Shown: piece by piece, positions 1 through 8,276 of the stretch
How the letters are laid out: every line of letters starts with the position of its first letter
Position numbering within the stretch: the first letter of the stretch is position 1
Source of the DNA: Bacteroidaceae bacterium
GTDB taxonomy: Bacteria; Bacteroidota; Bacteroidia; Bacteroidales; Bacteroidaceae
Assembly: GCA_017547385.1 (NCBI GenBank)
Contig: JAFYPU010000001.1
Location: 1 to 64,000, forward strand
Direction of reading: 5' to 3'
DNA: 64,000 nt
Notes under the pieces: model-generated
Databases searched by the model: none
Seen by the model: the letters and a program-made list of their open reading frames with translations, nothing else
What the model was told of the DNA's origin: nothing
Made by a program: the position numbers and the translations under genes

Positions 1-22
1 ACAAAACAACTGCAATCCGCTT

Positions 23-50
23 CTTGTGGTTGGTCATGACCAACCACAAG
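23..50. repeat. perfect 28-bp palindrome
   Basis: The two 14-nt halves (23-36 and 37-50) are exact reverse complements with no spacer. It could be a terminator stem of a gene left of the window or a binding site for a dimeric regulator. There is no T-run on either side, so I do not choose between them. Confidence 0.6.
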
Positions 51-361
51 AGAAATACAAAGAATTTGGAGTGTAAACTCAGATAGTATTATCTTTGCCA
101 AGTGTCAACTGCTATAGGCATAAAAAAAAGAAGTGTAAACCGGTATAGTATTTAAAGTTTAAACTGTCAACTTTTTTCAGTACACCTCATCTCTCGAAAA
201 ACAGGTATTTTCAAGAAACGCCCTTTCTTTGCCATAGATAGTGCTCATCGTTGGCAGAGATAGTGCGTATCGTTATCAAAGAAATGGGGTATCTCTGATG
301 AGGGCATTTTGTGGATATTGATGACCTATGGAATGAGACACTAACAACTTCTTGATTTTAG
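51..361. other. gene-free left edge with short direct repeats
   Basis: No convincing reading frame is seen. A promoter-like TATCTTTG lies at 90-97 on the plus strand. Two imperfect copies of an AGTGTAAAC...ATAGTATT string lie near 70 and 131. A 17-nt direct repeat AGATAGTGCnnATCGTT occurs at 236-252 and 258-274. Function unknown. Confidence 0.4.
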
Positions 362-411
362 CAACCAACAAGGGTGTGCCAAAGTCCTCCTTGACACACC
401 CTTGCCGGTTG
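362..411 (-). terminator. terminator-like stem-loop after the InlB-repeat gene
   Basis: Inverted repeat with arms 362-378 and 395-411 (core CAAGGGTGTG / CACACCCTTG, interrupted towards the base). It lies 20 nt past the stop of the minus-strand gene ending at 431. The downstream T-run on the minus strand is weak. Confidence 0.5.
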
Positions 412-430
412 TTATATCTTCACAGGCACG

Positions 431-1630
431 TTATCGCACCGCAATCTTATTTTTACCTATTATATATATACCACGTGGCAATCCCTTTAATGTATTGGCT
501 TGCCGGCGCACCATGCGACCATTGAGGTCATAAACGTCTACGGCTTTCTTCAAGGTGCAACCATCCTCCAAGATACTTTCGATGCCGGTATCAATCGTGG
601 TTCCATGAATATCAATGTCGTGAGCCGGCATGACATCCGGCACTTCCTGCCAACCACTGAAAGCATAGCCGTCGGCAGGGGTTACTTCCGGAAGCGGAAT
701 TGCCTCACCGTATGCCACTTCTCGCGTATCATAAAGTTCTCCATCAAGATAGAACTTCACAACATAGGTATTTACACTGAAATTACCGGTTACGGTTACA
801 TCATGCGCCGGCATTAAGTCAGGCAAATCTTCCCAGCCGTTGAAAGTATGTCCTTCTTTCTCGGGAGCAGCCAGAGGGGTGATGGCAGCGCCATATTGCA
901 CCATCTCTTCATGATATTCCACTCCTGCCAAAAGGTAAACAAGCCGATAGCTGTTCACGGCAAACGTACCGGTTACCACAACGTCATTTTCCGGCATCAC
1001 CTCCGGCAAGTTCTGCCATCCGCTAAAGGTGTGCCCTTCTTTTTCAGGAGCGGCCAAAGGGGTAATGACAGCACCGGCCTCCTGTGTTTGTCTGGCAAAT
1101 TCCACTCCATCCACCATGTAAATCAGTTGATAGCTCTTGACCACGTCAGGCGACGCCACCAATGTTGCGGTAACATCATCTAAGTTTTTCTCAACACCCG
1201 TACGCAATGAGAAGCGGATGTTGGAAATTGTCATCGTATAGTCGCCGGTAGCAAGTTCCTTGTCTGCTGTCAGCCTCAGGGTAAGAAGAGAGCTTTCACC
1301 AATCCCTGAAATAGCAACATTGGCAGAAGAATAGGCCAACAAACGGAGCGTACCATCCGGCAACGTAGAAGCCATAACACTATGAGAGGCCAAACGTGAG
1401 GAGGGTGTCAAGCTACCCTCACTGTAGTTCACTCCGACAGGCAGACTGAGGTCCATTTGAAAAGCCGTATAGTTGGTACTAGTGTTTCTAAGCAAGATAT
1501 TCACTTCCCAAGCCTTACCGGCTTCGGTTTCCGTAACAGTGGCTTTAACGTATTCGGCAGCAGAGAGGCTTCCAGCCGAAGACATCAGCAGACAAACAAC
1601 AACGGTAATATATTTTGCAAATCGTTTCAT
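431..1630 (-). CDS. secreted protein with cohesin-like domain, three InlB/Listeria-Bacteroides repeats and T9SS-type tail
   Basis: A 399-residue exported protein. Residues 1-25 are a signal peptide ending in SLSA. Residues 26-160 resemble a cohesin/CBM-type beta-sandwich. Three ~60-residue repeats follow (about 167-226, 227-287, 288-346), each ending in a G(H/Y)xFxGWxxxPxxMP motif typical of the InlB B-repeat (Listeria-Bacteroides) family; the first two are nearly identical in the stretch TPLAAPEKEGHTF. The C-terminus (about 363-399) has VYDLNGRMVRR and GIYIIG, the pattern of type IX secretion sorting tails. It starts 37 bp after the CotH gene on the same strand and is probably cotranscribed. 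It likely acts on the cell surface in adhesion or scaffolding. Substrate and partner are unknown. Confidence 0.8.
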   Translation of the reverse strand: MKRFAKYITVVVCLLMSSAGSLSAAEYVKATVTETEAGKAWEVNILLRNTSTNYTAFQMDLSLPVGVNYSEGSLTPSSRLASHSVMASTLPDGTLRLLAYSSANVAISGIGESSLLTLRLTADKELATGDYTMTISNIRFSLRTGVEKNLDDVTATLVASPDVVKSYQLIYMVDGVEFARQTQEAGAVITPLAAPEKEGHTFSGWQNLPEVMPENDVVVTGTFAVNSYRLVYLLAGVEYHEEMVQYGAAITPLAAPEKEGHTFNGWEDLPDLMPAHDVTVTGNFSVNTYVVKFYLDGELYDTREVAYGEAIPLPEVTPADGYAFSGWQEVPDVMPAHDIDIHGTTIDTGIESILEDGCTLKKAVDVYDLNGRMVRRQANTLKGLPRGIYIIGKNKIAVR

Positions 1631-1667
1631 GAGTATATTCTGTTTTTAGAATCGTTACCTGAGTGGA

Positions 1668-4600
1668 TTATAAGACTACTTTGTTTCCGTTAATGATGTA
1701 GATACCATGCTCAAGACCATCGAACGAAGTGGCAGCACGGCGAATAAGGCGACCGCCCATGTCATAGATGTCAGCCGGCAGACGAATACCGTTTTCACTT
1801 TGCTCGACACCGGAAATATCGGTAGCATCCATACCGAAAGCTGTAGTGCGCGGCGCAAGACGCAAATCTTCGCCCACAGCATTCACAATCATGGCATTTC
1901 CGATACTCAACAGGCAACGCGCTTGATTTGGACGAGTTTGCGGAGTTACGCTCAGTGAGAGCGTGCAAGAACCAGTCGGGAGAGACTGTGCACCGGAGTT
2001 GTAGAGCATCACACGATAAGTGTTTTCATCCAACTGCGTAAAGTGTCGAGTGAAAGTCGAAAGGTTCTCGGGAAGTTGCACATCTGAAAGCAGCACTTCA
2101 GCCGGCAACGTAACATCGAATTGAAGAGCATTGTAACGACCCTCGGCGATATTCAGCACAAGAGGCACACTTGTTTCAACACCTACCGAAGCACTGAATG
2201 CCTGCGGCTGCAAGGATGCATCAGCCTTGGGCAACGACAAGTGGCGTGTGGCCGCCACACTCTGATTCATGGCCAAGGCTATGATGTGAACGGCATCATT
2301 GATGGTAATATCTTTGCTATAGTCGGCATCGGCTTGTCCAAACGAGAAACTTTCGTTCTTAAGCCCCAGAATATTGTTGAGCACGCATACAACATCAGCA
2401 GCCGTGATGTATCCATCCTGATTGACATCACCGATAGTGATGGGGAGAGGAGTGTCGAGGTCGTATGCATACAAGTTATTGAAAATGTATTTCGCACGCT
2501 TCTCCAACCAATCGGCCGTATTGGCTGCCACCATGCCATAACTGTATCCATCCCCCCAAATTTCAGCATTGTGTTCAAACGAGGGGGCTGCGTAAGCATA
2601 ATAGTCATGGACGTACTCTATAAGTTCGTCGAGGTGTTGTTCCATGAAATCTTTCCATTCTTTGTAACAAGCCCGTCGAACCACCTCACTGTTATAACGC
2701 AGATCGTAGAAGAAATTATAGCCCTTCCCATACACGAGTTCGGAATAATAATCGCGTTCGGGTGTCCCTTCGCAATAAGTATAACTGGTTTCGTATCCGT
2801 AAGCCCAGTCGAAGTCCCACACCGGACCGAAGACATAGCGGCTATGCAAGGCACGAAGGTCTTCCTTGTAGAGGAAAGTGCTTTTCGGGTGTCCCAACTC
2901 CAAATTAAGCACCAATTCATTGACCAACATGAAGCGGGCAAACATATCTACATCTATCAAGTCGGCATATTCGTCAGAACCTGAATAGAGCACATCGGTG
3001 AAGTTATTGAAATCATCCTGAATGCTTGTGAGTTTGGCATCGGGAGAAGGATAGTCCGCCAAATCAGGGTCTTTGATGTTGACCGGCAAATCATAAGCAT
3101 CACTTCTGAATTTATAGTCTTCATCAAAGTAAGAATCCAACTCAAGCAACACGGCATTGGTCTCATCTTCCAAGTCAATGCTGTTATTGGCCAAGCCCAC
3201 GTGTTGGGTAAAGTTGTAACTGCCCCGATACATTCCATTGATGTAAAGTTCCACAGGAATGATGCGATTGGCACCGGCCGTTTCCACCATGGAAGCAATC
3301 TTCATGGCTACGGCATTGGAAAGCATGGAGCCGGTTTGTCGGTTAGCCAACAACACCCAACTCTTTCCTTTCGTAAGTCCGAAAGGCTTCACACTTGATG
3401 CAAATTTCAAGCGATAAGGACTCTTACCCCACGTACCGGCCCAACTGGAGTTGCCACGCCCCTTGATCTTTACCGAATCTTGAAAATCGGGGAACACCTC
3501 AGCACCATCGATGGTAATAAGCGCATTGAGGTAGGTTTCCTTGTCCGAAACCATCACTCCGCCATCAATATCGATATCAACGCGAGGCACTTGTTCGGCA
3601 TAATCGGTGAGCCACGTAACCTTAACCGGCACTTCACGCCCATAGGGCAGCCATTCGTAATCATAGCGTGCAGGCTGAATCAACTCCGGTTCGGAGTAAG
3701 TTCCATCACGCACCACTTCCTCCAATGAGAGTTCGGCCAGCACGAGATAGTTTTTATAGAAAGCACTCGTCATCGTGATGCGCAACAATGTGAAAGGCTT
3801 GTCTGCCGTGATAACAGGCGATGTGTAACTCATGCCAAACCCTCCGGTGGGCAACCCGTCAGCCTCAGCAGTCAGGGTGCGCAAGTCGGTCCATGTACGT
3901 CCCTTGTCATAACTTGCCTGCAGCAAAAAGCCTGTAGGATATCGGTTGTTGGCATCTTGGCGAGTAATGTAAGAAAAGCGAAACTTGCTGACCGCTTCTT
4001 CCAAATTCACTTCGACATAAGGATGTTGGTCAAGAGGAAGTTTCTCATACACGCCATCGCCCCAAGTGGAATGGAAGATGGTATAGGGGTCACCATCTAC
4101 AAGGTTTTCCAACCCTTCGTCATAATTCGAAGGAGCATTGGTCGTGAGCATGTCGGCTGTGAGATGAATGGGCGAGGTTTCCACAACCTCTTCCGGCACG
4201 CTCCACACCTCTTCTTGCACAAGGTGATAGGACATTTGACGGTGTTCGGGAAGTGCCAAAGTGTAAACAACAGGCTTATCAAAGCGCAAGCGCGAAACTT
4301 TGCTCTTTTGCTCGATGCCACCTACATAGGCCTTGGCACCATCCATATCCATCTGGAACGACGGAGTGAGCCGCTTACCGATGGCTCCCACCGTGGCCGT
4401 AACGCCATCGGCCGAGATAGAAGCAACAACATCGGTAAACACCTGGTCGTTGTATTTGTTGTTAAATTTGAACGAAGTGAACGAAGGCAACTCCGTGGGC
4501 GGAGCACCGACGGAAGCCACTTCAGAAAGATTGTAAGTGATAACTGAATCGCTGATGAGCGTGATGCTTAATTTCCCATCAGACTGCGTCTGTGATTTCA

Positions 4601-4748
4601 CCAAATCAGAAGGGTAAACATCCGCTTGCCCATTGTTGAGATAGACACACAGAGAAGCCCCGTTGTCCGTGGGAGCAGCCCACACTTCTGCCGGCAACAA
4701 GGAAAGCGAGCAAATCAGCGTGAGCAACAAATGCAGTGTTGTTTTCAT
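1668..4748 (-). CDS. CotH kinase family surface protein with discoidin-like, dockerin and cohesin-like domains and T9SS-type tail
   Basis: A 1026-residue exported protein with a signal peptide of about 24 residues. A discoidin (F5/8 C)-like segment lies at about 205-350. The CotH domain (about 375-720) shows VKIKGRGNSSWAG, the LLANRQTGSMLSNAVA segment and VWDFDWAYGYE, which carries the metal/catalytic Asp type of residue of CotH kinases. A dockerin type I pair follows at about 773-830 (GDVNQDGYITAADVV, then DADYSKDITINDAV). A cohesin-like sandwich lies at about 848-960, and the tail ends in YDMGGRLIRR and GIYIIN. CotH of spore formers phosphorylates coat proteins; in Bacteroidota the role is not established, so kinase activity here is inference. 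It has its own promoter and a short-spaced downstream partner. Confidence 0.88.
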   Translation of the reverse strand: MKTTLHLLLTLICSLSLLPAEVWAAPTDNGASLCVYLNNGQADVYPSDLVKSQTQSDGKLSITLISDSVITYNLSEVASVGAPPTELPSFTSFKFNNKYNDQVFTDVVASISADGVTATVGAIGKRLTPSFQMDMDGAKAYVGGIEQKSKVSRLRFDKPVVYTLALPEHRQMSYHLVQEEVWSVPEEVVETSPIHLTADMLTTNAPSNYDEGLENLVDGDPYTIFHSTWGDGVYEKLPLDQHPYVEVNLEEAVSKFRFSYITRQDANNRYPTGFLLQASYDKGRTWTDLRTLTAEADGLPTGGFGMSYTSPVITADKPFTLLRITMTSAFYKNYLVLAELSLEEVVRDGTYSEPELIQPARYDYEWLPYGREVPVKVTWLTDYAEQVPRVDIDIDGGVMVSDKETYLNALITIDGAEVFPDFQDSVKIKGRGNSSWAGTWGKSPYRLKFASSVKPFGLTKGKSWVLLANRQTGSMLSNAVAMKIASMVETAGANRIIPVELYINGMYRGSYNFTQHVGLANNSIDLEDETNAVLLELDSYFDEDYKFRSDAYDLPVNIKDPDLADYPSPDAKLTSIQDDFNNFTDVLYSGSDEYADLIDVDMFARFMLVNELVLNLELGHPKSTFLYKEDLRALHSRYVFGPVWDFDWAYGYETSYTYCEGTPERDYYSELVYGKGYNFFYDLRYNSEVVRRACYKEWKDFMEQHLDELIEYVHDYYAYAAPSFEHNAEIWGDGYSYGMVAANTADWLEKRAKYIFNNLYAYDLDTPLPITIGDVNQDGYITAADVVCVLNNILGLKNESFSFGQADADYSKDITINDAVHIIALAMNQSVAATRHLSLPKADASLQPQAFSASVGVETSVPLVLNIAEGRYNALQFDVTLPAEVLLSDVQLPENLSTFTRHFTQLDENTYRVMLYNSGAQSLPTGSCTLSLSVTPQTRPNQARCLLSIGNAMIVNAVGEDLRLAPRTTAFGMDATDISGVEQSENGIRLPADIYDMGGRLIRRAATSFDGLEHGIYIINGNKVVL

Positions 4749-4834
4749 AATATCTTATAGATGTTGAATTACTTGTGAAGCGAAACCGGCTTACCGAAAA
4801 ACGAGCCCACTTCCGCAAAATGAGAATGATGCGA

Positions 4835-4842
4835 CAAATATA
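4835..4842 (-). promoter_or_regulatory. -7 promoter box for the CotH operon
   Basis: Minus-strand TATATTTG matches the Bacteroidota TAnnTTTG element and lies 86 nt before the CotH start. Confidence 0.6.
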
Positions 4843-4896
4843 CGTTTTTTTCACTGCTACAATCGAATGGCGCAATGTTTTTTACAAGAAACAAGA

Positions 4897-4934
4897 TACC
4901 GCTCCCTGAAAATGCAAAAATCCAGGGAGCGGTA
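4897..4934 (-). terminator. terminator stem-loop after the kinase gene
   Basis: Perfect 12-bp arms at 4897-4908 and 4923-4934 (TACCGCTCCCTG and its complement), 16 nt past the kinase stop. Confidence 0.7.
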
Positions 4935-4950
4935 AGAAAAAAAACGATAA

Positions 4951-6543
4951 CTATTTCGCCTTCATTGGAACAATGTTATACTTGCTCCATCCGAAGTCCT
5001 TCTCATAAGCAGCCAATGCCTCCTCCGGCACATGCACCGTCAAGTCAAAGGAATCGTATATGTATGTTACGCGCGGAGGGGTTTGGGCATAACAATAGAT
5101 GTTTCGCAATTTGTTGCACTTATAGAAAGCATAGTCGCCTATTTCGGTAACTCCGGCCGGGATGGTTATTTCTTCCAGCGACTTGCAATTATAGAACACA
5201 CCACGTTCAATCACTCTGAGCGACTGCGGAAGGCGCACCCTTTTCAAAGAAGTGCAAGACACAAAAGCATCCAGGTTAATCCGTTTCACCCCTTCCGGAA
5301 TGTCTAAATCTTCAATCGAAATGTCGTCCACAAACGATTGTGAGCTGATTTCCTCCACTATCGGCAACTTCACTCTTTCCAATACCTTCATGGCCCGGAA
5401 AGCCCCTCGAAAGTTCTGCACACTATTGGGGATGTTGATGGTTACAACCGAGTCACAACCATAGAAAGCCTTGTATCCAATAGTTTTTATCCCCTCTGAG
5501 AGATACACGGAGCGTATAGCTTTATTATTAAAGTAAGCAGAATCTTTTATCGAGACAACTTTGTACTTCATCCCCTTAAACTCCACCGCAGGAAGAATAT
5601 AGACATTCATTTCGTTCTTATCGTTCTTTTCCTCGCCACCCAAGAGTTCGCAAGTCTGTTCCTCCCGACTAAGAACCTTATACCTATACCCATTCACTTC
5701 AAATGTTTGTACCTCATGATTGTTTACTTTCTGAAAGCCTATGCCTGCGACAACAGCCACCACCAACACACAAAGCCATGCTATCATGCTTTTCTTGTCC
5801 TGTCGGGGTTTCCTCAGTACTGCCAGGACCTCAGATACCGAAGAGTAGCGTTTGCTCTTGTCGGTGTTCATGCAATGATGCATGATTTTCCTAAGATGTC
5901 GCGAGAATTTTGCACCGGATTGCTGTTCGATATATTGCAACAAAAGCCCCAACGCATAGATGTCCGAGCACTCGTCAATTTGTTCTGCTTGCTTATTCAT
6001 CACTTCTGGAGCAGCAAAACCCACGGTTCGGCCGGCGGTATGCGCATAAGGAGCGCTCATGCAAAATCCCAAATCGACAATCTTCACATTGTTGCCCACC
6101 TGGGTCAACATAATGTTTTTGGGATTGAAGTCAAGATAAGCGATACCCTCATTGTGCATGGTTTCAAGACCCGACAACAATTGCTCGAGAAACTTCAGCA
6201 TATTTTCCTCATTTCGAAAAAAAGAGGGATCGGTATTCAACTTCTCCTCCACATTCACACCCAAGATGTATTCCATCAACAGAAAAGTACCATCCTTATC
6301 TCTACCAAGACTTACATACTTGGGAAAGTAAGGACTGCTTATCGACTTTCCGATTTCGTATTCTTTTTCGAACAGCAAATTATATTGACGACTGTTGACA
6401 AACTCAGGACGAATTCTCTTCATAAAGAATTGTTTCCCGTCCATGCGCACCAAAAAGGTTTCACAAGTACCACCTTCTGAAACCAATTTCTTAATGACTT
6501 CGTACGCCACGTCTTCGTCGCAAAATCCAGAATTTACAACCAT
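4951..6543 (-). CDS. membrane Ser/Thr protein kinase fused to BspA-type leucine-rich repeats
   Basis: A 530-residue protein. The Hanks-type kinase domain (about 13-245) has a degenerate Gly loop (20-32), Lys42 in FFMKRI, alpha-C Glu near 60-62, catalytic loop YLDFNPKN (Asp138, Asn143), DLG at 157-159 and APE at 178-180. HRD is therefore YLD and DFG is DLG, but the Lys and both Asp residues remain, so catalysis is plausible. One membrane helix lies at about 252-270. Residues from about 320 on are LRR_5/BspA repeats (IxxIGxxAFxGCxxLxxIxIPxxV), presumably outside the cytoplasm. It follows the 204-residue gene by 72 bp and is probably cotranscribed. This is an eSTK-like sensor with an unusual LRR ectodomain; ligand and targets are unknown. 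Confidence 0.88.
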   Translation of the reverse strand: MVVNSGFCDEDVAYEVIKKLVSEGGTCETFLVRMDGKQFFMKRIRPEFVNSRQYNLLFEKEYEIGKSISSPYFPKYVSLGRDKDGTFLLMEYILGVNVEEKLNTDPSFFRNEENMLKFLEQLLSGLETMHNEGIAYLDFNPKNIMLTQVGNNVKIVDLGFCMSAPYAHTAGRTVGFAAPEVMNKQAEQIDECSDIYALGLLLQYIEQQSGAKFSRHLRKIMHHCMNTDKSKRYSSVSEVLAVLRKPRQDKKSMIAWLCVLVVAVVAGIGFQKVNNHEVQTFEVNGYRYKVLSREEQTCELLGGEEKNDKNEMNVYILPAVEFKGMKYKVVSIKDSAYFNNKAIRSVYLSEGIKTIGYKAFYGCDSVVTINIPNSVQNFRGAFRAMKVLERVKLPIVEEISSQSFVDDISIEDLDIPEGVKRINLDAFVSCTSLKRVRLPQSLRVIERGVFYNCKSLEEITIPAGVTEIGDYAFYKCNKLRNIYCYAQTPPRVTYIYDSFDLTVHVPEEALAAYEKDFGWSKYNIVPMKAK

Positions 6544-6615
6544 AAGTATTCCTTAAAAGTTTTCCTGCCTTGTTTCTACCATTCCCCCGTCATCCTCATT
6601 TGGGACATCTTCTTC

Positions 6616-7230
6616 CTAAGTATTCTCTGCTGTCGGATCTTCTTGTGCCGACAAGAGTTTAAACCGCACACCTCCTTCTTGCCCGCAAACATATCTACAC
6701 GGTGGTTTATCTCCTTGAATGAGTCTCTTCAGATATAGCGGCTCATTTTGCGTAATGGCATCCACCTCAAAAGTGTTTCCGGGCTCCAGTTTGGATTTGA
6801 AACTCTCGCGAACCTTAAACACTTCATATCCTACATATTCCACCACAATGAAGTGGCCGGGATTCCAAGATATGTGCAAACATGCACCGACATTAAGACT
6901 GTTGGGGACGATATAATTGTTAAACAGAAAGCCACTGTTCACCAAACTGCCGTCTGCATGCTCTTTCTCAAAGGATGCATAATCACTGTATCCCACATTA
7001 CGTGCCAAAACGTTAAGCGTATAGACTCTCGGATTTACTTTATATTTTCCTTCGGCCAGTTCTCCCCAAAAACGACGTAATGTGATGGGACTGACATAAG
7101 CACCGGTTCTGTCAAATATATGCATTGACAGAAATTCATAATCGCGTTTAACAGCCACTTTGCGCATCACCACTTTTTCAATCAAGGCCTTCAACGCCTC
7201 ATGGTGTGCATTGTGATTTCTTTCGTTCAT
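6616..7230 (-). CDS. conserved unknown protein upstream of the LRR kinase
   Basis: 204 residues, no signal peptide or membrane segment. The first 85 residues (two basic helical stretches, then LRRFWGELAEGKYKVNP and NVLARNVGYSDYASF) look like a helical, possibly DNA-binding module seen at the N-terminus of several Bacteroidota proteins; that resemblance is from memory. The rest is a beta-rich domain of unknown fold with little similarity I can name. It lies directly before the kinase gene in the same orientation and may regulate it or be its substrate (inference). Confidence 0.7.
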   Translation of the reverse strand: MNERNHNAHHEALKALIEKVVMRKVAVKRDYEFLSMHIFDRTGAYVSPITLRRFWGELAEGKYKVNPRVYTLNVLARNVGYSDYASFEKEHADGSLVNSGFLFNNYIVPNSLNVGACLHISWNPGHFIVVEYVGYEVFKVRESFKSKLEPGNTFEVDAITQNEPLYLKRLIQGDKPPCRYVCGQEGGVRFKLLSAQEDPTAENT

Positions 7231-7234
7231 GATG

Positions 7235-7242
7235 CAAAACTA
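7235..7242 (-). promoter_or_regulatory. -7 box immediately before the 204-residue gene
   Basis: Minus-strand TAGTTTTG ends only 4 nt before the ATG at 7230. With usual spacing the transcript would start at or very near the ATG, giving a leaderless or nearly leaderless mRNA. Confidence 0.45.
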
Positions 7243-7440
7243 TATCTTTTTGGGCAGCAAAAGCCCCTTTTTCCCTACCAATCCATTTACCCCCCCATAA
7301 AGAAACGAAATGAAACACTCAAAACGCCTCATCATAGGCATTTTCAGCTCAACTCCCTTAAGATAGTTTCCACCTTTCAGAAAAAGCAAAACATTTGCCA
7401 AAAGAAATGTTATGAAACCATTTATTGCATTCGTACCTCA

Positions 7441-7448
7441 TAATTTTG
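7441..7448 (+). promoter_or_regulatory. -7 promoter box for the gene at 7539
   Basis: TAATTTTG fits the TAnnTTTG element. A start near 7453 would give a leader of about 85 nt that contains the stem-loop at 7480-7526. The rest of 7231-7440 shows no gene. Confidence 0.5.
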
Positions 7449-7479
7449 CACACGAAAAAGCATTGGCAATGGGTCAAAA

Positions 7480-7526
7480 TGAGGTTTCAACTTATTGCCG
7501 ATGGAATAAAGACATTTGAAACCTCA
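7480..7526 (+). promoter_or_regulatory. stem-loop in the 5' leader of the 221-residue gene
   Basis: Perfect 11-bp inverted repeat TGAGGTTTCAA (7480-7490) / TTGAAACCTCA (7516-7526) with a 25-nt loop, ending 12 nt before the ATG. It could hide the translation start or be an operator. No T-run follows, so it is not a terminator. Confidence 0.5.
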
Positions 7527-7538
7527 CAAAGAATAATT

Positions 7539-8204
7539 ATGAAGAAAACCATTTTCTTGATGTTGGCTTTGTTTGCCACCATCACGGCAAGTGCACAGCA
7601 ATTTGTAACCGGAAATCTCCAGGTAAGCAGTAAAAAGGCTGATTTTGTAGGAGTCAAATTCCCCGGAAATAGTGAGTATACCAGACTTGATGCTTCTCAA
7701 GATGTTATCTCGCTTGAAGTGATGAGTTTCGGAGATAAAGGCCAGACTTTCTATTTAGATGTGAATGTTCCTTCCGGGGAATCTCACATGAACATTTCTT
7801 GGTCCGGCTCTCGCTATCGCATCATGAAGGCATCTCAAAACGGCACAGATGCTTATGTTATGGTGGATGGAAGAACCAACAAACAGCTGTTCATCTACAG
7901 CATGGTGAGTTCCAATGGCAAACTTGTTGCAATGCTTGATCTTAAAAGCAACGACGGTATGATTTCCGATATAGCAAAAGGCATGACAGTTGCAGAAGTT
8001 AAGAGTAAATTCACAAGTCTGGGTATTGCAAACGCAGACTTCAAAGAATCTCACAAAGCAGACAATCTGACGGTTTATGTTTGCAGAATAGCAAATTTGA
8101 GAGACAACTGGAACGGAACCGCATCTGTAACCAAGAAAGATTACGGCCACTTCTACTTCGATGCACAAGGAAAACTTGTGAAGTGGATTATCTATAACAA
8201 CTAA
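7539..8204 (+). CDS. exported protein of unknown function
   Basis: 221 residues from the ATG at 7539. This start is chosen because it opens a clear signal peptide (MKKTIFLMLALFATITASA, cleavage before QQ); a longer frame upstream would put this hydrophobic stretch inside the protein and run back across the promoter. The mature part is beta-rich with no motif I recognise; residues near 150-170 (GMTVAEVKSKFTSLGI) resemble the helical part of a BLIP/SmpA-like fold, but weakly. First of three consecutive envelope proteins of unknown function; the next starts 72 bp on with no obvious promoter of its own, so cotranscription is likely. Confidence 0.75.
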   Translation: MKKTIFLMLALFATITASAQQFVTGNLQVSSKKADFVGVKFPGNSEYTRLDASQDVISLEVMSFGDKGQTFYLDVNVPSGESHMNISWSGSRYRIMKASQNGTDAYVMVDGRTNKQLFIYSMVSSNGKLVAMLDLKSNDGMISDIAKGMTVAEVKSKFTSLGIANADFKESHKADNLTVYVCRIANLRDNWNGTASVTKKDYGHFYFDAQGKLVKWIIYNN

Positions 8205-8276
8205 CCGAACCAAACGTTCGTAAGGCGATTTCTCAACAATCTCCATTCATAAACATTATTAACTAATCTTCTTTTT

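Noticed and set aside
2121-2984. 287-codon plus-strand frame
   Set aside because: Antisense to the CotH gene; no family feature.
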